The position numbers and the translations under genes are program-made. From contig CAYJFY010000003.1 of assembly GCA_964369755.1 (NCBI GenBank), positions 1 through 64,000 of the forward strand: a stretch of DNA of 64,000 nucleotides, in the 5' to 3' direction. How positions within the stretch are numbered: the stretch's first letter is position 1; each line of letters begins with the position of its first letter. Shown one piece after another: positions 42,847 to 52,183 of the stretch. Source of the stretch: CAUPWF01 sp964369755 (GTDB taxonomy: Bacteria > Bacillota > Clostridia > Lachnospirales > Lachnospiraceae). The notes under the pieces were generated by a model. The model worked only from the letters and a program-made list of their open reading frames with translations, had not been told where the DNA came from and ran no database searches.

Positions 42847-43918
42847 TCTTCATCCCTCCCATCATTTCTATAAATCGATCAAACAAGTATGCTGAGTCTT
42901 GTGGACCCGGACTAGCCTCTGGATGAAACTGTACCGTAAAGATATTCTTCCCAACGTATTTTAATCCCTCATTGGTATTGTCATTTACATTGACAAACGC
43001 TTCTTTTGCCACTTTTTCATCTAGATTATCCACATCTACGACATACCCATGATTTTGTGATGAAATATATACATGATTTGTTAGCAAATCTTTTACTGGA
43101 TGATTTCCACCGCGATGTCCATATTTTAATTTATGTGTGTCTGCTCCATTTGCAAGTGCCATTAATTGATGTCCCAAACAGATTGCAAAAATCGGAATTT
43201 CCGTGTGATATAACTTCTTAATTTCTTCTATAATCGCTCCACATGATTTTGGATCCCCAGGGCCATTAGAAAGCATAATTCCATCTGGTTTTGCTGCGAT
43301 GATTTCTTCTGCACTTGTGTTTGCAGGATAAATCGTAACTTCACAGCCTCTTTCGTTGAGTGATTTTGCAATATTTGCCTTTGCACCAAGATCCAATAAT
43401 GCAACCTTATAACCTTCTCCTGGAAGAACATAAGCTTCTTCACATGTAGCCTTAGAAACCACATCCCCTACCGTATAAGCCTTCAATCTTGGAAGAACTT
43501 CATCCAAATCATAATTCTCATCTGTAGTAATCATGCCATTCATTGTACCTTTTTCTCTAAGAATCTTTGTCAATGAACGTGTGTCAATCCCTGCAATTCC
43601 TGGTATATCCTGTGCTTCTAGAAATTCTTGAATGGTTCCTTGTGAACGGAAGTTACTTGGCATTCTTGATAATTCTCTTACGATGAATCCATCTGGCCAA
43701 GCTTTTCTCGACTCCATATCTTCATAACACACCCCATAGTTACCAATCAGTGGATATGTCATAACAACCGCCTGCCCCGCATATGACGGATCGGTTAACA
43801 CCTCCAAATACCCCGTCATAGAAGTATTGAATACAATTTCGCTAATCATTTCACGCTTTGAACCAATACTCTTTCCTGTAAAGATTGTTCCATCTTCTAA
43901 AATAAGATATGCTTTCAT
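42839..43918 (-). CDS. carA: Carbamoyl-phosphate synthase, small subunit
   Basis: CarA is the glutaminase that feeds ammonia to CarB. The N-terminal domain starts MKAYLILEDGTIFTG and carries the conserved TGYLEVLTDPSYAGQ. The class I glutamine amidotransferase nucleophile is in FAICLGHQLMALA, with the partner histidine in QFHPEASPGP. The frame opens at 43939; the ATG at 43916-43918 with AGGTG upstream gives 359 residues, the family length. It is followed by carB. Argininosuccinate lyase is also in the window, but not the rest of the arginine pathway. Confidence 0.97.
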   Translation of the reverse strand: MKAYLILEDGTIFTGKSIGSKREMISEIVFNTSMTGYLEVLTDPSYAGQAVVMTYPLIGNYGVCYEDMESRKAWPDGFIVRELSRMPSNFRSQGTIQEFLEAQDIPGIAGIDTRSLTKILREKGTMNGMITTDENYDLDEVLPRLKAYTVGDVVSKATCEEAYVLPGEGYKVALLDLGAKANIAKSLNERGCEVTIYPANTSAEEIIAAKPDGIMLSNGPGDPKSCGAIIEEIKKLYHTEIPIFAICLGHQLMALANGADTHKLKYGHRGGNHPVKDLLTNHVYISSQNHGYVVDVDNLDEKVAKEAFVNVNDNTNEGLKYVGKNIFTVQFHPEASPGPQDSAYLFDRFIEMMGGMKNA

Positions 43919-44011
43919 TTTTACACCTGTTCCCTTCACTTAATTATATCAATGCACAAATTGTAGAAAGTTTACCACAGATTCCGTAATAATACAAGCC
44001 TTTTATTTCAA

Positions 44012-45538
44012 TTAATTGTCTAATAAATGTTTTTTTGTACTTACCACCTGTTCTTCTAGGCATGTAAATACCTCATCCACCTTCTTCGGTTTTGATTTGC
44101 CGCTGACTATACTCACGACTGGAACTACGATCAAGCCTGCAATCATCGCAATTGCCCCTGCATTAATCGGTGAACCGATGTAACCAAACATCAAATTAGA
44201 CACTGTGATTCCAATTCCACTGACAAAGCTTGCTGCAACTGCAACCTTCGTCGTTCTCTTCCAATACAATCCATATAAGAATGGGGCAAGGAACGAGCCT
44301 GCTAATGCTCCCCAAGAAATTCCCATTAATGATGAAATGAACGTATTCGGATTTAATGCAATTATAACAGATATTATGATAAAAATCACTATCGCGATTT
44401 GCATAATTCGAACTTGTTTTTTTTCAGAAATATTCTTCATAACTGTTTCTTTGAGCAAGTCCAGTGTTAAGGTTGAGCTAGAAGTCAATACCAAAGAAGA
44501 AAGAGTCGACATCGATGCAGATAATACGAGCACCACTACGATTCCCACCAATATATCTGATAGGGTTCCTAACATACTTGGTATGATCGCATCATACATG
44601 ATTCCACCCGCTTCATTTCGAATTGCTTCCGAATCAAATAATCTACCAAATCCACCTAAGAAATAAGATCCTCCCGCCACAACAAATGCAAAAATTGTAG
44701 ATATTACTGTCCCTGTATTGATTGATTTCTCATCCTTGATCGCATAGAATTTACCAATCATCTGTGGCAAGCCCCAGGTTCCTAGCGAGGTTAAAACAAT
44801 AACGCCTAATAAATTCAGCGGATCTGGTCCAAAAAATGAAGTAAACACCCCTTGTTGTTCCGCAGCAATCCCTGCATCACTCGGTATCTTAGATAGTTCG
44901 ATAATCGCCTCGGTAAAACCACCTTGACCATTCAACACCGCTACGATGACCGCTGCAATACCTCCTAGCATAATAATCCCCTGTATGAAGTCATTAATTG
45001 CTGTCGCCATATATCCTCCTAGGATTACATACAAAGCTGTCATAAATGCCATTCCAATGACACATACATAATACGGAACATCAAATGCCATTCCAAACAG
45101 ACGTGATAAGCCATTATAAATCGATGCAGTGTATGGAATTAAAAAAACAAACACAATCATAGATGCAACGATTTTTAAATTCTTGCTTTCAAATCGTGTC
45201 CCGAAAAATTCTGGCATTGTTTTTGACCCCAAATAGTGAGTCATAACACGGGTTCTTCTTCCCAAGATTACCCAAGCTAACAAACTTCCAATCAGAGCAT
45301 TTCCAATTCCAATCCAAGTAGCGGAAACCCCATAACTCCAACCAAACTGCCCCGCATATCCTACGAAAACAACCGCTGAAAAATAAGAAGTTCCATAGGC
45401 AAACGCAGTAAGCCACGGACCTGCATTTCTTCCTCCTAAAACAAATCCCTCTACAGATTTGGTATGTTTTCTAGCATAAATCCCCACCAAAACCATAGAT
45501 GCAAAGAACACCACAAGTAACAGAATTTTAATTAACAT
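44012..45538 (-). CDS. Sodium:solute symporter family transporter
   Basis: A membrane protein of the SSS family with about 13 hydrophobic segments that imports a solute with Na+. Typical stretches are VEGFVLGGRNAGPWLTAFAYGTSYFSAV near the N-terminus, LYVILGGYMATAINDFIQGIIM and LSASMSTLSSLVLTSSS with the Na+-binding serines. The start MLIKILLL at 45536-45538 with GAGG upstream gives 508 residues. The solute cannot be told from sequence (proline, pantothenate and others are in this family). A promoter with a palindromic operator lies upstream. Confidence 0.9.
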   Translation of the reverse strand: MLIKILLLVVFFASMVLVGIYARKHTKSVEGFVLGGRNAGPWLTAFAYGTSYFSAVVFVGYAGQFGWSYGVSATWIGIGNALIGSLLAWVILGRRTRVMTHYLGSKTMPEFFGTRFESKNLKIVASMIVFVFLIPYTASIYNGLSRLFGMAFDVPYYVCVIGMAFMTALYVILGGYMATAINDFIQGIIMLGGIAAVIVAVLNGQGGFTEAIIELSKIPSDAGIAAEQQGVFTSFFGPDPLNLLGVIVLTSLGTWGLPQMIGKFYAIKDEKSINTGTVISTIFAFVVAGGSYFLGGFGRLFDSEAIRNEAGGIMYDAIIPSMLGTLSDILVGIVVVLVLSASMSTLSSLVLTSSSTLTLDLLKETVMKNISEKKQVRIMQIAIVIFIIISVIIALNPNTFISSLMGISWGALAGSFLAPFLYGLYWKRTTKVAVAASFVSGIGITVSNLMFGYIGSPINAGAIAMIAGLIVVPVVSIVSGKSKPKKVDEVFTCLEEQVVSTKKHLLDN

Positions 45539-45585
45539 TTTTTTTACCCTCTTTTCTTTATTCTTACAGCACGTCAACTTCTCAC

Positions 45586-45614
45586 TTTAAACCGTTACGC
45601 TTTAACGCGTTAAA
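45586..45614. promoter_or_regulatory. Palindromic operator candidate before the symporter gene
   Basis: TTTAACGCGTTAAA (45601-45614) is a perfect 14-base palindrome with a central CG, as in LacI-family operators. A degenerate copy, TTTAAACCGTTA, lies at about 45586-45597. Both fall just downstream of the -10 of the symporter promoter, where a repressor would block transcription. Confidence 0.55.
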
Positions 45615-45627
45615 TCAACATGAGTAT

Positions 45628-45656
45628 AAAATACCATACATCGATTGAGATGTCAA
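45628..45656 (-). promoter_or_regulatory. Promoter of the symporter gene
   Basis: Minus-strand TTGACA and TATTTT are 17 bases apart. The palindrome at 45601-45614 lies about 14 bases after the -10. Confidence 0.65.
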
Positions 45657-45658
45657 TA

Positions 45659-46132
45659 TTATTTCATCTGCTCTACTCTAGCTTCCACTTGTTTTGTGAA
45701 GTTTTCCACTCTACGAGTATACTTTTCATTCATATAAGACGAATGTAGCATAAAATCTGCCGTCGCAAAATTATTAGCAATCGGAATATCATACACGACT
45801 GCAATTCGAAGCAAGGCCTTTACATCTGGGTCATGTGGTTGTGCTGCCAAAGGATCCCACATAAAAATCATAAAATCAATCTGTCCTTCCACAATCTTTG
45901 CACCAATCTGTTGGTCTCCACCTAGAGGTCCACTATTATACGCTCTAACAGGCAACCCTGTCTTCTCAGAGATCAAGCGCGCAGTCGTTCCTGTCCCACA
46001 AAGAAAATGTCCTTTTAGGATTTCTTTATTTTTATCACACCACTCAACAAGTTCTTTCTTCTTCCCATCATGCGCCACAAGCGCAATATGCTTTGTCTTA
46101 CCAATCTCAAAATCTACATAATTCATATCCAT
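45659..46132 (-). CDS. mgsA: Methylglyoxal synthase
   Basis: MgsA turns dihydroxyacetone phosphate into methylglyoxal, a low-phosphate glycolytic bypass. The 157-residue protein shows ALVAHDGKKKELVEW, TGTTARLISEKTG, the phosphate site SGPLGGDQQIGAKI and the catalytic aspartate in DFMIFMWDPLAAQPHDPD. GGAG lies 8 bases before the ATG. It follows the beta-helix protein by about 25 bases in the ppk-galM-topB run. Confidence 0.97.
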   Translation of the reverse strand: MDMNYVDFEIGKTKHIALVAHDGKKKELVEWCDKNKEILKGHFLCGTGTTARLISEKTGLPVRAYNSGPLGGDQQIGAKIVEGQIDFMIFMWDPLAAQPHDPDVKALLRIAVVYDIPIANNFATADFMLHSSYMNEKYTRRVENFTKQVEARVEQMK

Positions 46133-46157
46133 ATTCTCATCTCCTATCTCTAATCAA

Positions 46158-46835
46158 CTATCTCTTTTCTGCTATTTCACCTTGTTTTTTATAGATACTA
46201 TTTTTTGGCACATAGCCTCTTACCATGGAAAGTGGATACACCGTAGCATCCGCACCGATAATTGTTCCTGGATTCATCACCGTCTGACAACCAATCTCCA
46301 CATAATCTCCTACCATTGCGCCAAATTTCTTCAATCCCGTTTCAATACTTTCACCATTCTCTCTTACACTCACTAGTGTTTTATCCGACTTCACATTCGA
46401 GGTAATGCTTCCAGCTCCCATATGAGCCTTGTACCCTAAAATCGAATCTCCCACATAGTTATAGTGTGGTACTTGCACAGAATCAAATAAAATGACATTT
46501 TTTAATTCTGTTGAATTTCCAACCACGCATCCTTCTCCTACCAGTGCATTTCCACGAATAAATGCACAATGACGCACTTCTGTATTCTCTCCAATAATTG
46601 CTGGTCCATTGATGTAAGCTGTCGGTGCAACCTGTGCAGATTTTGCAATCCACACATTATCTCCTACCTGTGTATACTTATCTTGATCCAATTCCCTTCC
46701 CATTTTCAGAATATAGTCTCCGATCAAAGGAAGTGCTTCCCAAGGATAAGTCAGTCCTTCGAATATTTTACTTGCATTTGTTTTTGTCAAATCATATAAC
46801 TCATGAATCATCAATTCTTTCATCTCAATAACCAT
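46158..46835 (-). CDS. Left-handed beta-helix transferase, GlmU/LpxA-like
   Basis: A 225-residue protein made largely of hexapeptide repeats (for example VWIAKS, AQVAPT, AYINGP, AIIGEN, ALVGEG, CVVGNS) that fold as a left-handed beta-helix. An N-terminal helical segment precedes it. Relatives are annotated as acyltransferase or UDP-N-acetylglucosamine pyrophosphorylase-like C-terminal domain, without the nucleotidyltransferase domain, which is missing here too. The substrate is unknown. The start is uncertain between ATG 46835 and 46823. It lies between topB and mgsA. Confidence 0.8.
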   Translation of the reverse strand: MVIEMKELMIHELYDLTKTNASKIFEGLTYPWEALPLIGDYILKMGRELDQDKYTQVGDNVWIAKSAQVAPTAYINGPAIIGENTEVRHCAFIRGNALVGEGCVVGNSTELKNVILFDSVQVPHYNYVGDSILGYKAHMGAGSITSNVKSDKTLVSVRENGESIETGLKKFGAMVGDYVEIGCQTVMNPGTIIGADATVYPLSMVRGYVPKNSIYKKQGEIAEKR

Positions 46836-46849
46836 CTCTTTCTCACTAA

Positions 46850-48835
46850 CTATCCTTTATTTTGTTTTTTATAAAATGTTGCAGCATGGTCGAAACATCG
46901 TCTCAAAGCTGCTTGCTGATTCGTTTGAAGAACCGCATCTGTTCTTGCTACAATATATGCTTCTAATTTTTTCATATATTCATCTGATGTAATACTTCCT
47001 TGAGAAATATAAGTCAATCCTTTTTCCCAACTTGCAGTCAATTCTGGATTTAAGAGCGACTGAATAGAATGATTGGTAACATCAAATATCATTTCTCCTA
47101 ATAAGGTTGGTGTAATAATCTGTGTCTTTTTATTCAATTGAAGATATTTATTTCCAATCAACTTCTTTAAAATTTCAGCCCTAGTTGCACTCGTTCCAAT
47201 CCCACTCCCCTTAATCTGCGCACGGAGTTCATCATCTTCAATCAACTGTCCTGCATTTTCCATAGCCAAGATAATAGATCCTGAGTTGTAGCGTTTTGGT
47301 GGCGTTGTTTCCCCTTCTTTTATATCCATAGAAGCTACCGGTATTTCCATCCCCTTTTTCAATTTTTGGATGATATCAAATACCGATTGACTCTGCTCTG
47401 TCTGTTCTTCCTTATCGCCAGTGTTTTTCCCTAGAACCTTCAGATATCCTTCTGATTTCAAGACTTTAAAATTAGCAAAAAAATGTTCTTCCTTGATTTG
47501 AACCGCTAGGTTGATTTTCTGAAATTCTGCAGGTGGATAAAAAATCGCTAAAAATCGCTTCGTAATGCTATCATACACTTTTAATGACAAATCCGATAGC
47601 TTTGATAAATTCCCCATCCCTTGACCGGTTGGAATAATCGCATAATGATCTGTGACTTGTTTATCATTTACATATCGTGTCGATGCAAGCTTTTTATGAC
47701 TTCCAAATGTAATAATTTCTTCTAGATAGGGCATCATTTTTCCATATTTTGATAATCCATTGAGATTCGTATGAATCTCTTTGGCTACAGCGGTAGTCAA
47801 TACCCTAGCATCTGTTCTCGGATAGGTGACCATCTTCTTTTCATATAATTCCTGTACTACTTTCAAGGTCTCATCTGGACTAATCTTAAATAACTTTGCA
47901 CATTCGTTCTGCAATTCGGCTAGGTTAAAAAGCAATGGGGGATTCTTCTTCTCTGTCTTTTTCTGAATCGACGTAATCTGTGCGCTCACATTTGGTTCAT
48001 AGCATTTTTGAATCAGCGCTTCTGCCGTTTCCTTTTTCTTAAATCCATTCTCTTTATAGAGTAACGGAGACTGATAATATTCTGTCCCTTCTATGGCCTT
48101 CCATTCTGCCTCTATATTCTGATCTTCTAAGTTCATCTGTGCTAACACACGATAAAATGGAGTTTTGACAAATTCACGAATCTCTCGCTCTCTCTTAACT
48201 ATCATTCCTAGAACACAAGTCATTACACGCCCAACAGAAATGGAGATATACTTCATCTTCAGGTAATTCGCAACGCTATTTCCATATTTCAAAGTTAATA
48301 ATCTGGAGAAATTAATCCCCATCAAATAATCTTCTTTCGCTCTTAAATAAGCCGATGCACTCAAATTATCATATTCCGATAAATCTTTTGCTTCTCTAAT
48401 TCCACGTAAAATCTCATCCTCTGTCTGAGAGTCAATCCAAACCCTCTTGCGAACCTTTCCGCTCACTTCCGCCATCTGCTCTACCAAACGATAGATATAC
48501 TCTCCCTCACGTCCTGAGTCAGTACATACATAGATTGTATCTACATCCGCTCTATTTAAGATTGATTTTACTGTCTGAAACTGTTTTGCGACATTGGGAA
48601 TAATTTCATATTTGTATTCAGCTGGCAAAAAAGGTAGGTTACTAAGACTCCACCTTTTCAAACTAGGGTCATATGCTTCTGGATAACTCATAGTAACAAG
48701 GTGACCAACACACCAAGTAATCACTGCTTCGTCAGATTCTAGATATCCATCTCCACGTCTCGTCGATAACTTCAGCGCCTTTGCAAACTCCTGTGCCACA
48801 CTCGGTTTTTCTGCTATATATACTGATTTCCCCAT
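46850..48835 (-). CDS. topB: DNA topoisomerase III
   Basis: A type IA topoisomerase that decatenates DNA. The N-terminal Toprim domain starts MGKSVYIAEKPSVAQEFAKAL and has the acidic DSGREGEYIYRLVEQ. The active-site tyrosine is in KMVTYPRTDARVL. At 661 residues it is a little shorter than usual for TopB (about 700), with little sequence after the core domain and no zinc fingers. It starts 5 bases after the galM stop. Confidence 0.95.
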   Translation of the reverse strand: MGKSVYIAEKPSVAQEFAKALKLSTRRGDGYLESDEAVITWCVGHLVTMSYPEAYDPSLKRWSLSNLPFLPAEYKYEIIPNVAKQFQTVKSILNRADVDTIYVCTDSGREGEYIYRLVEQMAEVSGKVRKRVWIDSQTEDEILRGIREAKDLSEYDNLSASAYLRAKEDYLMGINFSRLLTLKYGNSVANYLKMKYISISVGRVMTCVLGMIVKREREIREFVKTPFYRVLAQMNLEDQNIEAEWKAIEGTEYYQSPLLYKENGFKKKETAEALIQKCYEPNVSAQITSIQKKTEKKNPPLLFNLAELQNECAKLFKISPDETLKVVQELYEKKMVTYPRTDARVLTTAVAKEIHTNLNGLSKYGKMMPYLEEIITFGSHKKLASTRYVNDKQVTDHYAIIPTGQGMGNLSKLSDLSLKVYDSITKRFLAIFYPPAEFQKINLAVQIKEEHFFANFKVLKSEGYLKVLGKNTGDKEEQTEQSQSVFDIIQKLKKGMEIPVASMDIKEGETTPPKRYNSGSIILAMENAGQLIEDDELRAQIKGSGIGTSATRAEILKKLIGNKYLQLNKKTQIITPTLLGEMIFDVTNHSIQSLLNPELTASWEKGLTYISQGSITSDEYMKKLEAYIVARTDAVLQTNQQAALRRCFDHAATFYKKQNKG

Positions 48836-48840
48836 ATTTA

Positions 48841-49878
48841 CTACACCAAAAACTTAAATCCTGTGGTAGTACGATAAGTCTCGCCCGCCTTTAAAATCGG
48901 AGATTGAAAATTCTCATGGTTAATCGCATCTGGGAACAGTTGCGTTTCAAAACACACTCCTGCCCGACCTCTTAATGGAACTCCACTTCGATCCACTTCA
49001 GATTCCCCAAGGAAATTCCCTGTATAAATCTGTACACCTGGAAGATCTGTGTAGGCTTCCATTTTTATTCCACTGTGTTTCGAGTACAAAGAACCAAACA
49101 ACTGGTATTTGCCGCCTGTGTTTAGCACCCAATTATGGTCATACCCACTGCCGATTCGAAGCGCTTCATATTCCTGATTGATATCCTGTCCAATTGGCTT
49201 CGCAGCTCGAAAATCCATTGGCGTATTCAACACCTCTACGATTTCTCCTGTTGGAATAGATCCTTCATCTGTATTGGTAAATGCATCTGCATCCAACCAC
49301 AATACTTGTTCGAGTACATCACCACCTGAATATCCATCTAGGTTAAAATAGCTATGATTTGTCATATTAATAATCGTATCTTGATCACTGACTCCTTCAT
49401 AGGAAATCTGTAGCTCATTCTCTTCTGACAAGGAATAACTCACCTTAATACTCATATTTCCTGGATATCCCTGATCTCCATCAGGACTTTCTAATGAAAA
49501 TGTAATCATCTGATCACTTTCTTCTACAACGTCCCAGATTCTAGTATGAAAAAAATCCAGACCACTGTGTAAATTATTTTGCCCATTATTTTTTTCTAGT
49601 TGATATTCTTTCCCATTCAATTGAAATCTTGCCTTTCCGATACGATTTGCAATTCTTCCAACAATCGCACCTTGAAAGGAAGTGCCCTGTTCATATCCCA
49701 AAACATCTTGGAATCCCAAGATGACATCTGTTGGTTGATTCTCACGATTTGGCACAAGCACACGTACCAATGTTGCCCCATAATTTGATACAGTAACTTC
49801 CATTCCACGAGCATTTGTCAATTGAAATGCTGTAATTGTTCGTTTTGATCCATCCTGTCCCCATTGAAGTTTTTTCAT
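48841..49878 (-). CDS. galM: Aldose 1-epimerase (mutarotase)
   Basis: GalM interconverts alpha and beta sugars. The catalytic histidine lies in NMTNHSYFNLDG and the catalytic glutamate in GVCFETQLFPDAINH; SGYDHNWVL is the conserved C-half motif. The frame opens at 49905, overlapping nothing, but AAAGGAG precedes the ATG at 49876-49878 (345 aa), close to the family length. It follows ppk by 27 bases in the same run. Confidence 0.95.
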   Translation of the reverse strand: MKKLQWGQDGSKRTITAFQLTNARGMEVTVSNYGATLVRVLVPNRENQPTDVILGFQDVLGYEQGTSFQGAIVGRIANRIGKARFQLNGKEYQLEKNNGQNNLHSGLDFFHTRIWDVVEESDQMITFSLESPDGDQGYPGNMSIKVSYSLSEENELQISYEGVSDQDTIINMTNHSYFNLDGYSGGDVLEQVLWLDADAFTNTDEGSIPTGEIVEVLNTPMDFRAAKPIGQDINQEYEALRIGSGYDHNWVLNTGGKYQLFGSLYSKHSGIKMEAYTDLPGVQIYTGNFLGESEVDRSGVPLRGRAGVCFETQLFPDAINHENFQSPILKAGETYRTTTGFKFLV

Positions 49879-49905
49879 AGTTTCTCCTTTATCTAAATCG
49901 TTCAA

Positions 49906-52020
49906 TTATTCTTCTTTCATTCTTAAGATATACTTTTGGAACCAGTTCAGTTTTTTGCGTTGCACCTTAACCTCTACAGTACTTGTCTCCAATGCCTCTT
50001 TGATAAAATATTCTTGCGCATTGATGCGCGGTTGCACCCACTTCACTTTTTCATAAGTTCCATCATTTCTCATATTTCTGATTTTTACATTGTCTTGTAA
50101 CATAATCTGTAACATATCATAAAGACGTTTTTTAATACTCTCATCTAAAATCGGTGCTGCAACTTCAACACGCTTGTCCGTATTTCTCGTCATCATATCC
50201 GCTGACCCGATATAAATCTTCTGCTCCGCCCCTTCTCCAAAGCAAAAGATACGTGGATGCTCTAGATATCGTCCTACAATACTTGTAACCTTTAGGTTTT
50301 CCGTCTCCCCTTCCACTCCTGGTAGAATACAACAAATCCCTCTTACAAGCAAGTCTATTTTCACCCCTGCCTTGGATGCTTCTGCAATTTTAAGAATAAA
50401 ATCTCGATCGGTCACCGAATTCATTTTCATAATGACGCGTCCTTGCGTGCCTTTCTTGATTTCTTCGTCTATTAAATATAAAACCTTTTGTTTTAGGCTA
50501 GTTGGTGCTACAATCAAATGCTTATATGCCCCATCAAGATTAGCAATCGCCATGTTTTTGAAGAATTCTGCAGCATCCTCTCCGATTTCTTGATTGGATG
50601 TCATCAATGACACATCGGTATACATGGTTGCTGTTTTTTCATTGTAGTTTCCTGTGCCAACTTGAGTCAGATATTTGATTTCATTTTTGTTTCGATAGGT
50701 AATCAGGCATAGCTTAGAATGTACTTTAAATCCATCAAATCCGTAGATAATTCGACACCCTGACTCTTCAAGTCTTTCTGACCAGTCAATATTGTTCTGC
50801 TCATCAAATCTAGCTCTTAACTCAATTAAAACCGTAACTTCCTTCCCGTTCTCCGCTGCTGCGCAGAGATATTCCACAAGTCTCGCCTTTGAAGCTAAAC
50901 GATAGATTGTAATCTTAATATTCACTACACTTGGGTCCACCGACGCTTCTTTAATCAATTGCAAGAATGGTTCCATCTTTTCATATGGATAAGACAACAA
51001 GATATCCTTTTTCTTCACCTGTGCCATCACATTACTCGAAGAACAAGTCTTCGAAGGTTGCGGGCTGAATGGCTGATAGGCTAACTTTCTCTTAACCAAA
51101 TCATCTACCTTATCGATTACTCCGAACATATAACCCAATTTCATACCAATTTTCGTTCGATAGATCTGATAAGGCTTGATATTTAATTTATCGCAAAAAT
51201 AAGCTTGTGTTTCGGAATCCATGACATTCGCCACCTCCAACCGAACTGGTGCTAGTCTCTTTCGTTTATGCAAGGTAGCCTTCATCCTTGCTCTAAAGTC
51301 TTCATTTACATCTACTGATTCATCATCTGGTGAAATATCTGCATTCCGTGTCACTGAGATATAATTTTTATTAGAGACTTGATATAATTCAAAAATTTGC
51401 TCTAAAAATTCTGTAATCACTTTTTCCACACGCAAAAATCTTACCCCTTCACCCGGAAGATAAATCACATTAGAGATAAACTGCGGAACTGGTACGATAC
51501 CAATCATTTTTTTGTTTTTTAGAGTCAAGGTCGCTGTCACATATATTTCTTTATTCACCAAATGTGGAAATGGATGTTTCGAATCCACAATTTGCGGAGA
51601 TAACACTGGTAAAATCTGGTTTATAAAATACTTATATACATATTTTCTTTCTTTTGCATCCAAGTCACACATATTCAGTGCATAGATTCCATACTGTTTT
51701 AATTCATTTTTTATACTCAGGTATGTTCGATCTCTTTCTTCATATAATGGTGCCACTGCAGCATAGATTGCATCTAATTGCTCTCTTGCATTCATGCCAG
51801 TCCATTTATCCACCGTGTTATCACCAACGGTAGCGATATCATACAAACTACCTACTCGAATCATAAAGAATTCATCTAAGTTACTAGTAAAAATGGATAC
51901 AAACTTTAGTCTCTCTAGTAAGGGCACACTCTCATCTTGTGCTTCTTCTAACACGCGATGATCAAATCTAAGCCATGATAATTCTCTGTTTTGTGTAAAA
52001 TTATAAATTTTCTTCTCCAT
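49906..52020 (-). CDS. ppk1: Polyphosphate kinase 1
   Basis: Ppk1 reversibly makes long-chain polyphosphate from ATP. The 704-residue protein has the four-domain layout: N-terminal ELSWLRFDHRVLEEA, head domain, and the two catalytic domains with the phosphorylated histidine in DGFKVHSKLCLI and the C-terminal YIGSADMMTRN. Length is usual. A promoter (52058-52086) makes it the probable first gene of the ppk-galM-topB-beta-helix-mgsA run. Confidence 0.96.
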   Translation of the reverse strand: MEKKIYNFTQNRELSWLRFDHRVLEEAQDESVPLLERLKFVSIFTSNLDEFFMIRVGSLYDIATVGDNTVDKWTGMNAREQLDAIYAAVAPLYEERDRTYLSIKNELKQYGIYALNMCDLDAKERKYVYKYFINQILPVLSPQIVDSKHPFPHLVNKEIYVTATLTLKNKKMIGIVPVPQFISNVIYLPGEGVRFLRVEKVITEFLEQIFELYQVSNKNYISVTRNADISPDDESVDVNEDFRARMKATLHKRKRLAPVRLEVANVMDSETQAYFCDKLNIKPYQIYRTKIGMKLGYMFGVIDKVDDLVKRKLAYQPFSPQPSKTCSSSNVMAQVKKKDILLSYPYEKMEPFLQLIKEASVDPSVVNIKITIYRLASKARLVEYLCAAAENGKEVTVLIELRARFDEQNNIDWSERLEESGCRIIYGFDGFKVHSKLCLITYRNKNEIKYLTQVGTGNYNEKTATMYTDVSLMTSNQEIGEDAAEFFKNMAIANLDGAYKHLIVAPTSLKQKVLYLIDEEIKKGTQGRVIMKMNSVTDRDFILKIAEASKAGVKIDLLVRGICCILPGVEGETENLKVTSIVGRYLEHPRIFCFGEGAEQKIYIGSADMMTRNTDKRVEVAAPILDESIKKRLYDMLQIMLQDNVKIRNMRNDGTYEKVKWVQPRINAQEYFIKEALETSTVEVKVQRKKLNWFQKYILRMKEE

Positions 52021-52057
52021 GTTTCACCTCATTGTTATTTTATCTTCAGATACCACA

Positions 52058-52086
52058 ATCATAACATTTTTCTACTAATTTCTCAA
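52058..52086 (-). promoter_or_regulatory. Promoter of ppk1
   Basis: Minus-strand TTGAGA and TATGAT are 17 bases apart, about 38 bases before the ppk1 start. Confidence 0.65.
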
Positions 52087-52138
52087 ACAATTTTATGTAA
52101 AATATATAAACTATATAAATAAAGTTTTCTATGTACAC

Positions 52139-52165
52139 CAAAAGAAGCCAGCAGAATCTGCTGAC
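52139..52165 (-). terminator. Intrinsic terminator after asd
   Basis: Minus-strand GTCAGCAG and CTGCTGGC pair (one G-U) around ATT and are followed by TTCTTTTGG. It lies 19 bases after the asd stop. Confidence 0.75.
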
Positions 52166-52183
52166 CTCTCTATTTATTCATTC

